From Methylorubrum populi (GTDB lineage Bacteria > Pseudomonadota > Alphaproteobacteria > Rhizobiales > Beijerinckiaceae), in assembly GCA_020741775.1 (NCBI GenBank), contig DYYG01000058.1, positions 1 through 64,000 on the forward strand: DNA of 64,000 bases. The letters run 5' to 3'. Each line of letters opens with the position of its first letter. The first letter of the stretch is position 1. The notes beneath the pieces are model-generated. The model was not told the DNA's origin. It saw nothing but the letters and a program-made list of their open reading frames with translations, and ran no database searches. Made by a program: the position numbers and the translations under genes. Of this stretch, positions 62,048 through 64,000 are shown one piece after another.

Positions 62048-62911
62048 TCAATAGCCTTGCGGCGCGGTGTAGGTGACGCCGTAAGTCGCGCAGATCGCTT
62101 TGAGCCGCCCCTCACTCGAGAGGGCCGAGAGAGCGTCGCCCACGGCGTAGGCGAGATCGCGGGAATCGCTGCGCACCGCCCCGCCGAGATCCCACCGGGT
62201 CCGCACCAAGCCGGGCACGGGCAGTTCGACCACGGGGTTCGCCTCCCGCGCATCTGCCGCCGCGAGCACCGCCTCGATGGCGGCGCGCGTCCCGGCGAGG
62301 ATGTCGGCCTCACCGGCGAGATAGGCCTTCGCCGCCTCGCCGAAGCTGCGGTGATGCTTGACGTTGCCGCGGTATCGCCCGCCTTCCGCATTCATCAGCA
62401 GGCTGTCCGATGCGCTGGTGCCCTCGACCGCGACCGTGTGCCCCTCGAGATCCCGCACGCCCTCGAAACCCTCGACCTTGTCGCGGCGATAGGCGAAGGC
62501 GAGGCGCTGCTCGAAATAGGGCGTCGTCAGGAAGATCTGCTCGTTGCGCGTGGCGAGGATCCGGTCGTGGGGCACGTGCAGCATCAGGTCGGCCAGCGGC
62601 GTGCCGGCGAGATCGCCGCGCCACAGGTTCAGCCGGAAATCGCCGTCGACATTCTCGCCCGCATCCACCACCCGCAGGTCGAGCTTCACCTTGAGCCGGT
62701 CGGCGATCGCCTGGGCGAGATCCGCATCGATGCCTCGAGGCGTGGGCTTCCCCGCCTCTGAAAAGGGTGCGTTGTCGTCGTAGACCGCAACGCGCAGCAC
62801 GCCCGAGGCCACGACCTCGTCGAACGGCCGCGCGGCCGCCGGCCCCACCGCGACCGTCAGGCAGGTGAAGGCGGCCACGAGGCCCCAGCGGAACGGAGAG
62901 GTCATCCTCAC
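62048..62911 (-). CDS. Quinoprotein dehydrogenase-associated periplasmic binding protein (XoxJ/PedG-like)
   Basis: A 287-residue exported protein of the family 3 solute-binding fold that accompanies PQQ alcohol dehydrogenases. The signal peptide is MRMTSPFRWGLVAAFTCLTV with cleavage near AAA-RP. GVLRVAVYDDNAPFSEAGKP, GIDADLAQAIADRL and FLTTPYFEQRLAFAYRRD follow. GTG 62911 is used, with AGGAG 10 bases before; ATG 62905 is an alternative. It is thought to help activation or maturation of the dehydrogenase. It is 7 bases after the cytochrome gene. Confidence 0.85.
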   Translation of the reverse strand: MRMTSPFRWGLVAAFTCLTVAVGPAAARPFDEVVASGVLRVAVYDDNAPFSEAGKPTPRGIDADLAQAIADRLKVKLDLRVVDAGENVDGDFRLNLWRGDLAGTPLADLMLHVPHDRILATRNEQIFLTTPYFEQRLAFAYRRDKVEGFEGVRDLEGHTVAVEGTSASDSLLMNAEGGRYRGNVKHHRSFGEAAKAYLAGEADILAGTRAAIEAVLAAADAREANPVVELPVPGLVRTRWDLGGAVRSDSRDLAYAVGDALSALSSEGRLKAICATYGVTYTAPQGY

Positions 62912-62918
62912 GCCGTGC

Positions 62919-63341
62919 TCACTCCTCGTGCTTCGACTCGATATAGGTCCGGATCGCCCACAGAGCCTCCTGCGACAGCACGCCCTCGAAGGCCGGCATC
63001 TTGGTCATGCCGTTGATGATCGCGCCGTGACGGACACGTTCGACGAAATACTCGTCGCCCTCCTTGCCGACCGGCAGGTAGCGCAGGTCCGGCGCCAGCC
63101 CGCCGGAGATCACCTGCAGGCCGTGGCAGCGGGCACAGTTCTGGTTGAAGCCGGAATCGCCGATGGCGACGGCCTTGGTGTCGCCGCGATAGGGGTTCTC
63201 TTCCCGCCACGTCTCGCCGAGGGGGGCCAACCCCGCCGTATCGACCGGCTGAGGCTGCACGTCGCCATGACCGAGAGCGGCGGACACGGACAGAGCCAGA
63301 CACAGGGCGACCAGCCCGCCCCTCACAGGTGCAGCCTTCAT
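62919..63341 (-). CDS. Cytochrome c-550, PedF-like
   Basis: Periplasmic electron acceptor for the quinoprotein dehydrogenase, 140 residues. ATG 63341 is preceded by GGGAGGAACGG; the two in-frame starts upstream are weaker. A signal peptide (MKAAPVRGGLVALCLALSVS) leads to HGDVQPQPVDTAGLAPLGE and FNQNCARCHGLQVISGGLAP, the haem site (CARCH) in the PedF pattern, then INGMTKMPAFEGVLSQEALW with the axial Met. It is first in the unit with the binding protein; exaF lies further down. Confidence 0.88.
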   Translation of the reverse strand: MKAAPVRGGLVALCLALSVSAALGHGDVQPQPVDTAGLAPLGETWREENPYRGDTKAVAIGDSGFNQNCARCHGLQVISGGLAPDLRYLPVGKEGDEYFVERVRHGAIINGMTKMPAFEGVLSQEALWAIRTYIESKHEE

Positions 63342-63509
63342 TTCCGTTCCTCCCATTCGTTGATTGGAACGGTTAGCAAGCACGCACCAGCAAACCCATT
63401 GTGCTTTGGTACGGGGCAAAGCCGCCCTGTGCACCTTGGTCCAATATCGGTCCGAGGCGCTTCGCTCCTATCGTGCTCCCAACGAAAAGCGGGAGGCGAG
63501 CAGGGCGCG
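63342..63509. promoter_or_regulatory. Divergent promoter region, cytochrome c-550 / PQQ-associated binding protein
   Basis: 168 bases between the two start codons. GGTCC occurs as a direct repeat at 63438-63442 and 63449-63453 (11-base period), which may be part of an activator site. No clear promoter boxes are visible. Confidence 0.35.
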
Positions 63510-64000
63510 ATGCTGGCGCGGCTCGGACATCGACGGGGCGACCCGCGGCGGCGCACGGCGCACGGCGCCAGGCTGGCCATGCCCGGCCTGCTTCCGCTGC
63601 TCCTGATGCTCCTCGCGCTTCTGCCCGCCCCCGCAGGAGCCGGGCCGCTGGCGATCCACTATCTGGAGCGACGCGTCGAGCGCCCGTCTCCCCTCAACAA
63701 CGAGGATCCGATCCCCGACGACGAGGGTCTCAAGGGCGCGGAGCTGGGGCTGAAGGACTCCAACGCCACCGGCCGCTTCGTGTCCCTGAGCTTCACCCTC
63801 GACAGCCGCGTCGTCGGAGCCGACGAGGACATCCGCGACGCGTTCCGGGCCCTGGGCGAGAAGCCACGCTTCGTCGTCCTGAACGCGCCAGCCGAGGACG
63901 TGCTGGCTCTGGCCGACCTGCCGGAGGCGCGGGACACCGTCTTCCTCAATGTCGGAGCCCCCGATACGCGCCTGCGGGAGGCCGATTGCCGGCCTCGGCT
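63510..64000 (+). CDS. PQQ-dependent alcohol dehydrogenase system binding protein (TIGR03863-like; partial, 3' end outside window)
   Basis: Open frame of 163 codons running off the right edge. ATG 63510 has GGGAGG upstream; ATG 63579 is an alternative with a better leader (MPGLLPLLLMLLALLPAPAG). The mature part reads PLAIHYLERRVERPSPLNNE and PIPDDEGLKGAELGLKDSN, then ATGRFVSLSFTLDSR, as in the ABC-type binding proteins found beside PQQ dehydrogenases. Its divergence from the cytochrome gene supports this. Function in the system is unproven. Confidence 0.82.
   Translation, partial: MLARLGHRRGDPRRRTAHGARLAMPGLLPLLLMLLALLPAPAGAGPLAIHYLERRVERPSPLNNEDPIPDDEGLKGAELGLKDSNATGRFVSLSFTLDSRVVGADEDIRDAFRALGEKPRFVVLNAPAEDVLALADLPEARDTVFLNVGAPDTRLREADCRPR

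Overview
The window is GC-rich alphaproteobacterial chromosome. A lanthanide-type PQQ alcohol dehydrogenase locus, a malonate decarboxylase operon, a CycM-like cytochrome, a KaiC-like ATPase paired with a hybrid kinase, and GCG_CRPN-type small secreted proteins together suggest Methylobacterium/Methylorubrum (Hyphomicrobiales). This assignment is inference from gene content; no 16S rRNA gene is present.

Layout. 1-1618 (minus): sulfonate/taurine-type ABC importer (ssuC cut by the window edge, then ssuA). 1782-5277 (plus): glnD and grpE. 5425-7037 (minus): pheA and kdsB. 7339-8268: membrane-anchored cytochrome c with a strong terminator. 8430-13886: two YejA-like peptide-binding proteins, a YejB permease and an acetyltransferase, with no YejE or YejF. 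13911-15599 (minus): chemoreceptor. 15849-18287: acyl-CoA synthetase and LPS-type glycosyltransferase. 18323-18415: tRNA-Ser(GCU).

18416-31911 looks like an accessory segment next to the tRNA. It holds decayed genes (an HTH regulator, an amber-interrupted thioesterase, a possible DoxX fragment), an RND efflux operon with a TetR regulator, an SMP-30-like propeller protein, a thiolase, a MATE pump, and a MarR regulator facing a small secreted protein and an SDR. Three copies of a palindromic operator lie in the MarR intergenic region. No integrase is seen.

31912-34621: periplasmic IorAB-type molybdenum hydroxylase. 34759-40848 (minus): malonate decarboxylase operon mdcA-C-D-E-G-B-H, divergent from the transporter mdcL-mdcM and a GntR regulator; the region between repeats a GTATGC motif.

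43200-46056: OmpR-type two-component system followed by two small secreted GCG_CRPN-type proteins. A matching GTTAC-N5-GTTAC direct-repeat box lies upstream of both the regulator and the secreted genes, which suggests one signalling circuit. 46065-49549: a second, PhoPQ-like two-component system divergent from two secreted paralogues with an OB-like plus PepSY-like layout.

49808-54819: metallophosphoesterase, ArsB-type permease, a fused two-copy DUF606/YdcZ transporter and a TAXI-like binding protein. 54803-58318 (minus): orphan HigA-type antitoxin, KaiC-like ATPase and hybrid histidine kinase in overlapping order. 58532-59941: chromate transporter. 60014-64000: PQQ ethanol dehydrogenase ExaF with the lanthanide-type extra Asp, a periplasmic binding protein and a PedF-type cytochrome c-550 on the minus strand, and a divergent PQQ-associated binding protein cut by the right edge.
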